From Hypericum androsaemum (Eukaryota > Streptophyta > Magnoliopsida > Malpighiales > Hypericaceae), in contig OZ023198.1 of assembly GCA_963995505.1 (NCBI GenBank), forward strand, positions 2,108,001-2,172,000: a stretch of 64,000 nt of DNA, in the 5' to 3' direction. The notes under the pieces are model-generated. The model was not told the origin of the DNA, did not search any database, and saw only the letters and a list, made by a program, of their open reading frames with translations. A program made the translations under genes and the position numbers. Position 1 is the stretch's first letter; the number at the start of each line of letters is the position of its first letter. This document shows positions 22,894 through 34,622 of the stretch, in pieces.

Positions 22894-23958
22894 CTATGCT
22901 AAAACAATGTCTGAGAAAAAAAGAACAAAATGGAGAAAGGAAAGCCAGCAGACATTATCTGAAATGCGAACATTCTCTGTTCTCCCACCAACCATACGAA
23001 GAACCTATTCATATTGCAAACCACATATGTTAGGAACAACATATAGGAATTGACAGAATTACGGGGTTCAGTTGTTGTCAGGTGTAAAATGTAGTGCGTG
23101 AAACTGGCCTGGGTTCTGATGTTACTAGGATCAGCTCCTAAATTCTGCAACACACGTCCCGCGAGGCCTTCACCTTCGCGGAGTAGGCCAAGAAGCAAGT
23201 GCTCAGACCCAATGTAGCTGTGACCTGACACATTTAATAAGCCACGACATCATCCACTAGACGCGAATTAAATGCAATGAATCAAGTAACAGGAATTGAC
23301 GGAGGTACAAAGTTCAATAACGGATTTAGAAGAACAAATCCACAAAGGAGACCTGGAGATAGGTTTCAACACATGTTTCTATGCGCAAGTTCCATAAAAA
23401 AGAGAGATTAAGATCATTACCAAGCTGACGAGCTTCCTCGAGCGAAAGTTCCAAAACGAGCTTTGCACGAGGAGTGAATGGAGTCTCCAGTGCTACAAAT
23501 CCAAAGCCTCTTCCGATAATCTTTTCCACTTCGACCCGCGCATCGGCGAGATTGATCCCCGTGGATTTGAGAACCTTTGCACCAATTCCACTTCCTTCAC
23601 CAATAAGGCCCAAAAGGATTTGCTCAGTGGCGACGAAATTGTGCCCAAGCCGTCTGGCTTCCTCCTCAGCAAGCATGATTACTTTGATAGCGTTCTCATT
23701 GAACCGCTCAAACCTTGCTCTGGGCACAAATCGATTAGCCTTTCGTTGCCTTGGGGACATCCCAACTCCAGTTACAACCGCGGAATGGAAATCGATTCCG
23801 CGGTTGGAACTCGAAAATCCACTTGGTCTCAAACTTGAAGTGAGTACACTGTAAAAAAATTTAGATGATGTTCTTTTTGCTTTCCAAGACGACAGCGGCA
23901 CAGAAGCTGGATGACTAAGAACTCTAGCCATGTTGGTGACCTCGAATACAGCCTGCAT
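22894..23958 (-). CDS. ClpC N-domain-only protein, copy 3 (AAA+ domains deleted)
   Basis: Exons 23421-23958, 23109-23224 and 22894-23004 give a continuous frame of 254 codons plus stop. The transit-peptide-like region is shorter than in CLPC. Both Clp_N repeats are complete ([20 protein letters not shown] and [20 protein letters not shown]). The exon-2 donor is again GC. Exon 3 begins VLRMVGG and then runs through former intron 7 to a hydrophobic end (SFLHFVLFF). The frame is also open upstream of Met 23958 to a Met at 24030, so the start is uncertain. No Walker motifs remain. It shares its internal deletion with copy 2. Two independent copies with unbroken N-domain frames argue against simple decay but do not prove function. 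Confidence 0.58.
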
Positions 23959-24360
23959 TCTGCACACCGATGAGAGTTGGTCCAAGTGGTGAAGGCGAAC
24001 CACTCGTAAACAAGAACCAACAACCGACAATGCTTGACACAGAGGTTCAAATTGACTCTATAAACAAGTAAAACGACACAAACTTTTACCGCTTTATAGA
24101 CATAGCTGTGTAGCAAGCAACAGAAATTCCAAAAGAAACCAACTTAAACAAAAAAAAACGTTAATTTTGAATTAAACCAGATAAAGTCTAGAATTTTTTA
24201 AGGGAAGAATCGAAACTACCACCGACCCAGAAACACTAATCCGAAACCCCTATTGGAAAGATAGAAGAACTGGAAGGAGGTCCACTCACTTAACCCCGAA
24301 ATCTTATTTAGTAATTAATCAAGTACAAGGAAACGAGGACCACCCAGAAAAGAGTTAATA
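23959..24360 (-). promoter_or_regulatory. 5' region of CLPC copy 3
   Basis: The distal part (about 24120-24340) aligns with 3800-4010 of CLPC, including a 5' splice donor-like GTGAGTGG near 24284-24291. The part next to the start codon (23960-24115) is unlike copies 1 and 2, so the leader was rearranged. Confidence 0.4.
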
Positions 24361-25020
24361 TACTGTTTGCTGAGGGTTTAGGGTTTTTTTTTTTGGAAGA
24401 TGGCGCAAGGTTTAGGGTTTATTTTTTAAAACGTGGCGCAGGATTTAGGTTTTCTTTAATTTTTTTTGTTTATACCACATCGTACCAATTTGGAGTCCCT
24501 TAGATGTCTTTAATCGTATTTTGAATACTTTTACCTCACTAGAGTTCTAGTGCAAATGGAAAATGCAATTATCTTCAAGAAATAATATATATGAATCTAC
24601 TTACTACCATGCATATTTTTTTACCGTATTAATTTTAAATATTTGTTACGAGAGATTTGTTACTTTTAAAAAATTCTATTCGGTTCAAATTTTTTTTATT
24701 CGGTCAAATAGGGTGGATACCATTAAAAACCAAAAAAATTATACGATAATTTTCCGATGAAAGATCGAAAGCATCGAGTTTGGTCAGAAACTGTTATAAA
24801 CTTGGTCAAAGCTTAACATGCCCAAATATTCTATCTTAGCCTATTAATTTCTTACCCTTTCGTTTTTTTCAATTTCTAAAATTGACAATGATCTACTAAA
24901 TTAGAACACACGAGATTCGACGGGAACAAAGCCCGGCCCAACGAAGTAAAGAGGTCCTGGTAAAGCCACAAAAACAAAAACCCCTAATATGTTTCAAACC
25001 TTTGAAAATATTTAGAACAC
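24361..25020. other. AT-rich intergenic DNA, no gene seen
   Basis: Contains two short repeats of a GGTTTAGGGTTT-type word (24368 and 24411), which is telomere-like but too short to be an interstitial telomere array. A fragment of the CLPC upstream duplication (AAAGCATCGAGTTTGGTCAG) lies at about 24768. Confidence 0.5.
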
Positions 25021-25027
25021 AATCATC

Positions 25028-25325
25028 CTATCCTTCTTTTGTATAACTGGGCCTCCTCCTCCTCCTCTTCAATGTCTTCAGCCTCTTCTTGATCCTCTTC
25101 ATCTTCCTCAGCCTCATCCCATCATGAACAAAATACTCCTCATCCTCTTCAATGTCTTCAGCCTCTTCTTGATCCTCCTCATCTTCCTCAGCCTCATCCT
25201 CATCCTCAGAGTCATTTTCCTTCTCGTCCTCCTCATCTCCTTGGTCGTCGGTATTATTCTCCCCCTTTTCATCATCCATCTCTTCCTCAACCTTCCTCTT
25301 TTTCTTAGAACGCTCCTTATCCTAA
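25028..25325 (-). pseudogene. Acidic protein fragment with nuclear-signal-like start and internal duplication
   Basis: One minus-strand frame from about 25325 reads basic SKKKRKVEEE (SV40-like nuclear signal), then a long Asp/Glu run (MDDEKGENNTDDQGDEEDE onward). A near-identical block of about 78 bp is present twice (about 25065-25120 and 25143-25200). After the join the second copy is read in another frame and turns from acidic to Lys/Arg-rich. An acceptor-like TTTAG precedes 25325. The acidic tail and basic signal recall chromatin or histone-chaperone proteins, but I cannot name a family. Probably a broken gene fragment. Confidence 0.4.
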
Positions 25326-25829
25326 AGATTCAAGCTGATGGGCGAGACTGAAAAATCTTGCATGTAGCTTGCTCAAGGACATATTCTCATACCGAGCCCT
25401 GGCTGTGGCGCTAGAAGAAGCATCAGAATTCTCTCTTTCATGTTATGTTTGAAATAATCCACTAGATCATGAACATTGCCGCCTGTCTGTTTTTACGAGC
25501 GCGCTATTTTTGCCTAAACACGTTGAGCATCTATCAAACTCCTCATTTATATTTGCAACCACAAGTTTGCACCAGTTACAACAACGACAATTAGTCTGGA
25601 TCGAAATTGGGACGAAGAGAGTATTCTTGGTGCGTCGGTCTCTTACCCTTTCGTAATTCCATCTAATATGTCACGTTCATTTAGCATATATACATAAGAA
25701 CCACAAATTGTGGGATACATACATAAATTTATGGATTGCACTCCACCAAATACCGACATCAAAACATGATTTTTTTTTTCTCTTCCATTTTCTGGCCAAT
25801 AGAGAAGAATAAGAAGAAGAGTCTGACCC

Positions 25830-26100
25830 AATTGGGAATTTAGTAAATAAAAAAAAATTATATTTGTATTCGTTTCAAGCAGCCTTTTTTTTATATAGCC
25901 AAGCCTAAAACGTGGCCTAAAATTGCATGGTGTCTCAATTCAGAATTTCAAGCAGGGCGTCAAAACTCCTTTGGCAATATTATCCACAATTAAGTATTTT
26001 ATTGGCCCAATTGGTAAAAATCCTCCAAAATGAGCCGGCAATATAATTTAGCCTTGTCATCGGTCTAATCACCATCGGTTTTCCGGAGATTGATTCATTA
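25830..26100. repeat. Distal fragment of the CLPC upstream duplication
   Basis: Matches 5365-5600 of unit 1 (landmark words GTGGCCTAAAATTGCATGG and GAGCCGGCAATATAAT). It marks the right-hand limit of duplication unit 3. Confidence 0.65.
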
Positions 26101-26329
26101 GAAGGAATATTATTTTTGCATTCTTCTAGAGTCGGGTAGGACCACGAAAACGGTAGGACTGACGGATCTGATATTAAAGCAAACCTGATTACTTTAGCTG
26201 TTGTGGAGAATACATATCAACTACATTATCTTACTCTGTGTTACCCCGTCGAGTATATACTATCCGAATGCATTGGAGGCGAATCCCGTTGTTCTGATAC
26301 ATCTCGCGTAAGCTTTGAGTTCTTATTTT

Positions 26330-26840
26330 TTTTGAAAGGTAAATTATATTATTCCTCAAAAAAACTCCAAAGATAGTTACACCAAAATAATTACATCACT
26401 TAGGAAGTAAGATAAGCATCTATCTAAGTAGCCAGCTACAAGATAAAAATAAATTCAACTTTCTAACCAAAAAAACCAGAAACAGTCCTCATCCCCTAAC
26501 AACAAGGTTTAAAATCGTCAAAGTAGCAAGCATCAACGAGGCGTCAAAAGATCCACAGTGAGGATACCAAAATAAATCATGAATAGCTTCACTAGAATTC
26601 AGACCAAAACACCATCAGACCAAAAAAACAAAAACTGCAGATCATCTTCATGGAGGTTTGCAAGCCTTGTTTTGGTCTTTTCCCACAGCTGCTCCGCGAA
26701 GTTCTTTGAGGATGGTTGCACCATCTTCATTCCATGTCGATCCAAGCTCTCCGAGCATGTTTCAAGTATCGTTCGCCAATTCAGCCAATCTGAGTTTGTT
26801 GGTTGCTTCCTTTTCAATACCCTCTAATAGAGATGAAAGG
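26330..26840. other. Unassigned repeat-like DNA, no gene seen
   Basis: Short open frames exist on both strands but none matches a family I recognise. The minus-strand frame at 26599-26817 (72 residues) is the longest. No inverted repeats or target duplications were identified. Confidence 0.35.
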
Positions 26841-26844
26841 CTAA

Positions 26845-27021
26845 TGTCTTCTTTGAGTTCTTAATCATGTCTTCCTTGTTACAGCAATGTAACGATGCGC
26901 GCAACATATTGCCTGAGCACGTCGAAGCAGCGCTCCTCGACGCGGCCGAATTTGATGCCATGGTGTGAAGTTTTGCATCAGCTGTAGGAACATAATGTGG
27001 ACTGATCACCTCAGAGGCCAA
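26845..27021 (+). repeat. Left part of a duplicated block (second copy at 53462-53620)
   Basis: Matches 53462-53620, including a short open frame starting MSSLLQQCN here and MSSLFQQCQ there, with the shared motif LPEH. The frames diverge and stop after 33 and 51 residues. The block was interrupted here by the retroelement at 27022. Probably a fragment of an unrecognised gene. Confidence 0.55.
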
Positions 27022-27404
27022 TGTTAGGAATTCGGCAATCAAGAGAACAAAATGCACAAAGAATACGACACAAGAGATAACGTGGTTCGGCCTAGTGCTT
27101 ACGTCCACGGGGAGAAAGGAGAACTTTTATTGATTGATCCGAGTCACTTAGCTATATCTAACCATAGGGTAACACGTCCTTATATAATAGACGAACCCTT
27201 GGTGTACAAAAAATTTATCTAGGTCAAATTAGGAGTCTAAAACAAGAGTCGAATCAAAACAGAAAAATCTGTCTGCAGGACCTGGCGATCGCTAGTTAAC
27301 TGGCGATCGCCAGTTGCCCAATTTCAGCTTTTCTGTAAGCCACCTATAGCGGCCGCCAATTTCATGGCGAGCGCCAACCTTGGCTTCTCGCCAATATCCC
27401 AACA
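27022..27404 (-). repeat. 3' LTR of element B
   Basis: A 383-bp LTR. It contains a CTGGCGATCGC word twice (27281 and 27299); the right LTR has the word once, which accounts for most of the length difference. Confidence 0.92.
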
Positions 27405-27619
27405 ATCTCCACCTTTGGCGAGAAGTCATCCTGGGCAGAACCATGAAGCTCCACCCGAACTTCAACAAACTCCACCTTGATGAGACACCGCCTCATGAAG
27501 AACTATGAGATCTTGCAAAACTAACCGACTCTACCTGCTCCACCTCGCACCATAGATACACTGCCATCAATAAGACCATCTCTACTTTCTCACCACCTTT
27601 TTCGTTCAATCACTTGGAG

Positions 27620-28045
27620 CTAGTCCCCAAGCTCGAGCTTCCGAGCTTGCTTGGCGTCTTCCCTCCAATCTCTATCATACAATGGGCAACCTTTTATTCT
27701 ACTAAGTAGAACCCTCGACATATCCTGAACTCCATCGTTTGACCTTGAGTGAGATACCCGATCCGCCTGTGGTATCACCAACAGCTTTGCATGCCCAATG
27801 CCAAACCTACCCAACACCTTTGACGTGCACATACTTTTAGGCAACCATAGTGGGGCCCAGCTAACAAAGCTTCTCCGAGACAACCATGGCTCCCTGCCAA
27901 CCATACCTCCACGAAACAACCATAGCTTGCTATCCATGTCTCCGCGAATCCCAACTGTACTCAAACCATCAATGTCAAGCCTTTGCTCTCTCATACGAAC
28001 CAACCTCATATGACTTGAGCTTTTCCCCTCTCCATCGGAATCCAA
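27620..28045 (-). other. Open frame of 141 codons in element B, function unknown
   Basis: Lies between the protease remnant and the 3' LTR, where an intact copia would have pol. The sequence is rich in Arg, Ser and Gly and shows none of the integrase, reverse transcriptase or RNase H motifs I looked for. It may be a filler frame in a deleted pol region. Confidence 0.3.
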
Positions 28046-28059
28046 GGATGTGACTCTAC

Positions 28060-29168
28060 CTACAACAGTGCCCCCCCCCCCCCCCCCACTAACCTGTAGA
28101 TATTCCTTGTATCTCTTTCACCCTTCATCACCACTATAACATCATTCTCTACCTCAATTAGCCCGCCTATAATTTTATAGCCATACCCGCTACAATCCAA
28201 GGCTCCTAATGAGATCAAATTTCTCTCCAACTTTAGAACATGCCTAACCCCACACAACTTTACTACGACACCATCCCACATCTTGATCCTGATATCACCT
28301 ATGCCAGTGACTTTACAAGCAGAACCATCACCCATAGTCACTATACCTGAATTAACGAACTTGTAAATGTCGAACCACCATCTCTTGGGCGTCATGTGGA
28401 AAGAACATGTGCTATCCAAAATCCAGGAATCATAGTGCTTTGGACCTGACAAAACAGAAAGATAGTCACCATCATACCCATTCGAACAAGAGACTGTATT
28501 CATGGAACTAGATCATTTTCCCTCGCGATCCCGAGTCCTTTTGGGATAATCCTTCTTCACGTGCCCTTTTTCTTTGCACTCGAAGCAATTTCCCTTGAAC
28601 CTCCTTGACCACGACTTGGATCCCCTTCCATCTTTTCTTTCACTACGACCACCATGGCTACCCCTCACAACCAGCCCTTCTATTCATTCATCGCCAGTTT
28701 TCTTCCTTTGATGAAACTCTAGCAGAGGGATTGTGATCTCCTTCAACACCAGGGACTCCTTCCCCCAAGTTAGGATTGTAACCAAATTCTCATAGGAAGT
28801 CGGTAAGGAATTCAGGAGCAACAATGTCTTATCTTCCTCCTCGAACTTCACATCGACCCTTCTCAAATCACTCAATAATTGATTGAAAATATTGATGTGT
28901 TGGCTCAAATCCGAGCCCCCCATCATCTTAAGCCCGTACAACTTTTGCTTAAGATAGAGCTTGTTCGACAAAGACTTAGACATTTACCTTGCCTCCAATT
29001 TCTTCCATACCTCAGCTAGTGACTCATCATCTATGACATGATACATCACATCGTCTGCCAAGCACAAGCGAATTGTCGCTACCGCCTTGGCCCCCATCTC
29101 CTTCCACTCTTGGTCCTCTATCTTCTCAGGCTTTTTCTCCGAGAGCACGATAACCATCCCTTGTTGCA
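28060..29168 (-). pseudogene. Element B gag and protease start (gag cut by element B2)
   Basis: 28984-29168 and 28684-28983 hold a UBN2-type gag (CLADDVMYHVIDDESLAEVW, LSNKLYLKQKLYGLKM). A CCHC knuckle is recognisable near 28560-28605 and a Lys/Arg-rich stretch near 28620-28680. 28060-28503 holds the protease motif DSTCSFHMTP and the gag-pre-integrase end RNIYRLVGGGG. The usual copia integrase does not follow. Gag coding resumes on the far side of the insertion at 35546-35640 (motif FDGFSNFGLWQ). Confidence 0.8.
28071..28087. repeat. Poly-C run of 17
   Basis: A pure homopolymer at a Gly-codon stretch near the end of the element B protease frame. A similar, longer run lies in element D (47690-47711). 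Confidence 0.95.
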
Positions 29169-30162
29169 TGTTGTTTGTCAGAGGTGGTGTACTTGATTAG
29201 CATCTTATAAAGTCGAGACAAGAGTTAGACTATTTCTCCATAAGACGAGATTGCCCCGTATTCAGTGCTCACGGGCTGTGACAATCATCCCCAAGATACA
29301 ACAACTAGGCTGGTTGCGAGATCGTAGCACAACGAATCTCAAAACTTTGGGCGAACCTTGGATACTCAGAACTTTCTTAGAGAGAGGGAGAGAAGAACAA
29401 CTATTGCTAATGAATGCTTATGCAATGAGTTGTGGGGTGATTTTTAAATGAGGGGGAAGGGCCTATTTATAGGCAAGGGTGGCTGGAATCCGAATGGCTG
29501 TCAGGTACTTCCGAGGGGGCACCATGCTCTCACATTTCTGGGAGCCGAGGTACCTTTTCGGCCACCAGTTTTTTGGATGTCCGTGGGTGTCTCTTCAGGG
29601 CTCCTGGATGCCTGCTGGTGTCTCTTCGGCCACAGGCCTTCCAGGCACTCCTCGTGCTTCTTCGGTGGTAATCTGGAAGCCTCTAGGATGTTCCAATTTC
29701 TGGACGCACGCTGGTGGCCCTTCATCCATTGGGCCAGCTCGCATCCCTTTACGAGCTACCTCGCATGCAGCTCGTAGCTCTCCCAAAATCTGGCAAAAGT
29801 CTTGAGGCTCCTCCAGCTCCTCGTGACGATGCGCACGTGCGAAGTACCAAGTGCGCCACAAAGCGCCCATTGCGACCTGCGTCCAATGTGCCATGCACAC
29901 ACGCACACGCACACGCACGTGTACGAGCACGAGTATGTACGCGTGCTCGTGCTCGAATAGTGCTTCGCACCATCCTCGCAGGCAGCCTCGGTCAGCTCTT
30001 TAGGTGGAACATTTAATGTTACACCAGCTTGGAGCTTCTCCTTATAAACAAGGAAAATTCTCTTGTAATTTCTGATGTGGTAATCCCATCCTCAGCTTGG
30101 GCTTTCCAGCTTGGGCCTTTCAGCTTGGGCCAAATGCATTAATTATGCATTCAAACCCAACA
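29169..30162 (-). repeat. 3' LTR of copia B2
   Basis: A 994-bp LTR. An alternating CACACGCACACGCAC stretch (29895-29945) is longer here than in the partner LTR at 34623-35539, so slippage has altered it since insertion. Confidence 0.9.
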
Positions 30163-30708
30163 ATCTCCCACATGAATGATGATTAATGCATGCTGACACT
30201 TTTAAGAAAAGTTCCAACGAAATATCATTGCATCGAGATAGCTAGCTTACGACTTTGAACCTTCTCTAGTAAGATGTTATCGGATTTACTTGCTGCTCAC
30301 TGAACGCGATGTCTTGAATTGGTCAGCTTTTTTATGTAAACCAAGACAATAATATTTACACAATGATATCTCTAATATCCTTTGGTTCTCACGTTATGTC
30401 CGTTTCGGCCATGGACCTTATCTTGGATTCATAAGTATTTTTTCATGTGAAGTGGCCTCACTTCACACTTATATAGGTGATCTCCCATCAAGAGTATCAT
30501 GCCATACTCTACCTTTTCCTGGTATATGAATCATTAAAAGCGTAGACGCTTAACCTTACGACACTTCTGCAGGTTCGTACTTGGGTAGCTTCTGAGAATG
30601 GGACAGATTCTAAGTATTCATCTGAACCATCCATAACTTAGTTGTCTCATTGAACCAGGTTTGTGGGATCTTCACTCATCATGGTTGAGTTACTACTATG
30701 AACGTTCT

Positions 30709-32910
30709 TTAATGTGTGGGGTTTAACCCCATTCTCCTTACTGCATTATACATCTGATCTCTGTTGATTTCTTTTGTCAAAGGATCAGCTATGTTGTCCT
30801 TGGAGTTCATATAATCAATGTTTATTACTCTACTTGAGATCAATTGTCTAACTGTGTTATGTCTCCTATGGATATGTCGAGACTTACCATTGTACATAGT
30901 ACTTTGTGCTCTCCCGATTGCAGACATGCTATCACAATGTATCAATACAGGTGGCACAGGCTAATTCCAATATGAAATATCCTCTAAGAAATTTCTGAGC
31001 CATTCAGCTTCTTCTCCAACTTTGTCTAGTGCTATAAACTCTGACTTCATAGTGGATCGAGCTATGCACGTTTGTTTAGAGGATTTCCAGGACACAGCTC
31101 CTCCACCTATGGTGAACATATAACCACTAGTGGATTTGGAGTCTTTAGTGTCCAATATCCAATTTGCATCACTGTATCCTTCCAATACAGCTGAATACCT
31201 AGTATAAAGTATACAATGGTTCATGGTATGTTTTAGATACTTTAGAACTCTTTCTAGAGCTAGCCATTGGTCTGGTCCTGGATTGCTCGTGAATCTACTA
31301 AGCTTGCTAACTGAATATGCAATATCAGGGCGAGTACAATTTGTTAAGTACATCAGACTCCCAATAATCTTTGCATATTTCAGTTGAGATACTGGGTCAC
31401 CTCTGTTTTTAGCTAAGTGTAGACTCAGGTCTACCGGAGTCTTAGCCAGAGGTTTGTCAAAAGTATCGAATTTCTTGAGAATATTCTCAACGTAGTGAGA
31501 TTGTGACAAGATAGTTCCTTCAGTCGTCCTAGAGATTTTAATCCCCAGTATGACGTCAGCTAGACCCATATCTTTCATGTCAAAGTTGTTCTTTAACATG
31601 TTCTTAGTTTTTATAATAAGATCATTACTGCTTTCCGTGATTAGCATGTCGTCTACATACAGACATATAATCACGTAAGCATCAGGTGTACCTTTAATGT
31701 ATACACATTTATCACACTCGTTGGTCTTAAAGCCATTTGACATCATTGTTCTGTCAAATTTCTCCTGCCATTATTTCGGCGCCTGTTTCAGCCCGTACAG
31801 TGACTTGACCAGCTTGCACACTTTATGTTCTTGTCCAGGGGGCAACAAACCCTTCAGGTTGTTCCATGTATATTTCTTCTTCCAGTTCTCCATTTAGGAA
31901 AGCTATTTTTACATCCATTTGATGTATCTCGAGGTTATAGAGTGCTACAATAGCTATGAGCACTCTAATAGATGTGATTCTTGTGACCGGCGAATACGTG
32001 TCAAAGAAATCATATCCTTCCTTCTGTTTGAACCCTTTAGCTACCAACCGAGCTTTGTACTTATCGATTGATCCATTAGTTTTGTATTTCCTTTTAAGGA
32101 TCCACTTGCAACCTAAAGGTTTGCAACCTGGTGGAGGATCCACGATTTTTCACGTATAGTTTTGCATGATGGATTCTATCTCACTATTGATAGCTTCTCT
32201 CCAGAGAGGAGCATCCGGACTAGACAATGCCTCTTGGACTGTCCCTGGTTTATTTTCTAATACGTACGTCAGAAAATCTGGGCCAAATGATTTGGCCGTT
32301 TTGGCCCTCTTACTCCGTCTAGGTTCCTCAGCACCTTGATCAGAGCCTTGTGTAGCTTCATAACTTCTTTTGTTTAAGCTTACTTCTTTCGTTTCCTTTT
32401 TAGGAAAGATATTCGCAAAGAATGTTGCATTCTTTGATTCCATGACCATTCCCTCGTTGATTTCAGAGTTTTCAGACTTTTGCACTAGAAATCAGTATGC
32501 GCTACTATTGTGGGCATATCCGATAAAGATGCAGTCAATGGTCTTGGGTCCTATTCTCACCCTTTTAAGTGGAGGTATTTCTACCTTGGTAGGCACCCCC
32601 ACACTTTAAGGTAACCATAGGAAGGCTTTCTCCCTTTTAATAGTTCATATGGGATTTTGTCCCTTTTCTTGTGTGGCAATTTGTTTAGAATATGATTAGC
32701 TGAGAGCACAGCTTCCTCCCACAAGTTCTGGGGTAAGCCTGAGCTAATCAACATAGCATTCATCATCTCCTTAAGAGTTCGATTCTTGCGTTCAGCTACG
32801 CCATTTGATTGAGGTGAGTATGGAGCTGTTGTCTGATGAATAATGCCATTTTGTTGGCAGAATTTCTCAAACGGAGCTACATATTCTCCCCCTCTATCAC
32901 TTCGAATCAT
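30709..32910 (-). pseudogene. Copia B2 pol: integrase end, reverse transcriptase, RNase H (broken)
   Basis: Pieces: integrase core and C-terminal part (32581-32910, IRSDRGGEYVAPF and MMNAMLISSGLP), linker (32150-32485), reverse transcriptase N-terminal half (31823-32143, VKIAFLNGELEEEIYM), reverse transcriptase C-terminal half with YVDDML and RNase H (30961-31746), RNase H end (30709-30957, IADPLTKEI). Frame changes near 32490-32580 and 31750-31830, plus stops, break the polyprotein. Confidence 0.9.
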
Positions 32911-32934
32911 TTTGATTTTAGTGCTAAGTTAAGT

Positions 32935-34590
32935 TTAAACCTCATTCTTATAACTCTTGAAAGCTTCTAGAGCTTCGTCTTTTACTTTCAAGAGGTGTAC
33001 GTAACAGTACCTCGTGCAATCGTCAATAAATGTGATAAAATACTTTTTTCCACATCTAGTTTGCACTAGTTTCATATCACATATGTCGGTATGAATTAAC
33101 TCTAAAGGTGTAGTACTTCTTTCCACTGAATGAAAATGTGCTTTGGTCATTTTTGCCTCTTCACATTTATTGTTCGGGTCAAACTCTATTTTAGGCAATA
33201 AATTTAAGCTTACTAACTTTCTTAGTGACCTCAAATTTATGTGTCCTAATCTATCATACCATAAGTTAGAACACTCAGCCAAATAAGAAGAATTAACAAC
33301 TTTATTAGGGCCATTAAAGACGCGTTTGACAGTTATTACATTCATCTTGAAGAGCCCCCTCTCGAGGTAACCCTTTCCTACAAAGGCACCGGCCTTGGTC
33401 AGAACAAACCTACCAGCCTGAAATACTAGCTTCATCCTATCTTTGTTTAACAGTGAGCCGGATACTAAATTCTTACGAATGTCTGGGGCATGCAGCACAT
33501 CCTTGAGGGTCAACTCTTTTCCGAAGGTCGGCTTCAGCACCACCTGGCCTAGTCCGACTACGGGAGAAGTTGCGGAGTTACCCATAAATAACTTTCGTCC
33601 GTTGATCGCGATATAGGTCGAGAATATCTTCTTATCTGAGTAGATGTGTCAGGTTACCCCTGTGTCAATGAACCACTCTCTTGGATTATCCACCAGATTG
33701 GCTTCAAACACCACGGCAGATAAGTCTAGCTCAGACAGGTCTTCGGCCAGATTTGCCTTCTCACGATCGTCCCTCTTTGGCAGGCGACAATCTTTTTCCA
33801 TGTGACCAGGTTTGTCGCAGTTGTAGCAATTGCCCTTGATCTTCTTAGCCTTCTTTTGCTTTGGCTCTTGCTTATCCTGCTTATTTCCGGGCTTCTTCCT
33901 CTTCTTGACAGTACTACCTTCGGCGAGGTATACTTTAGCCTCGGAGTTGGTCATACCGATCTTGACTTCAGACTTTCGGTTATCTTCCTCGATCCTTAGT
34001 CTCACGATCAGGTCTTCCAGCCCCAAGTCCTTCCTCTTATGCTTGAGGTAGTTCTTGAAATTCTTCCACAGAGGAGGTAGTTTTTCAATTAGAGCAGCCA
34101 TCTGGAAGGATTCGCTGAGTTGCATGCCTTCGGTGTGAATCTCGTATAGAATCAGCTGTAGCTCTTGGACTTGGTCTATGACCTTCTTGGAGTCCACCAT
34201 CTGGAAGTCGAGGAACCTTCCGATGATGAATTTCTTCATCCTGGCATCCTCCGTTTTGTACTTCTTCTCCAGGGAGTTCCACAACTCTTTCGCAGTCTTA
34301 GTACCTGTATAGACATTGTAGAGGGCGTCGTCTAAGCCATTCAGGACATAGTTACGATATAGGAAGTCACCGTGTCTCCATGCATCGAGGGCGTTGATCT
34401 TCTGTGGATCAGCCTCATTTTCTGCCACCTTTAGAGCCTCTTCCTTCAAGAATCAGACCAGGTTGAGCGTAGTCAAGTAGAACAGCATCTTCTATTGCCA
34501 TCTCTTGAACTCGGTACCATTGAACTTGGCTGGCCTTTCGGCGTGGACAGTTCCCGGGACCACTAGCACTGGTGCTGAGCTTGTTGATGC
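32935..34590 (-). pseudogene. Copia B2 gag, protease and integrase start
   Basis: Gag runs from about 34590 with early stops. The main open part (33649-34449) has LEKKYKTEDARMKKFIIGRF, a CCHC knuckle CYNCDKPGHMEKDC and the protease motif WFIDTGVT. 32935-33585 continues in the same frame with the integrase zinc region and the core ELIHTDICDM. A stop right after the protease motif parallels the decay seen in element A, but at a different codon. Confidence 0.88.
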
Positions 34591-34622
34591 CATCTTTAAG
34601 TACACAAATCTCGTCTTACGAT

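Noticed and set aside
24368..24425. GGTTTAGGGTTT words as interstitial telomere DNA
   Set aside because: Only one or two imperfect copies at each place; no array.
29595..29973. Several overlapping open frames of 70-110 codons in a GC-rich stretch
   Set aside because: They lie wholly inside the 3' LTR of copia B2, occur on both strands at once, and the partner LTR does not keep them.
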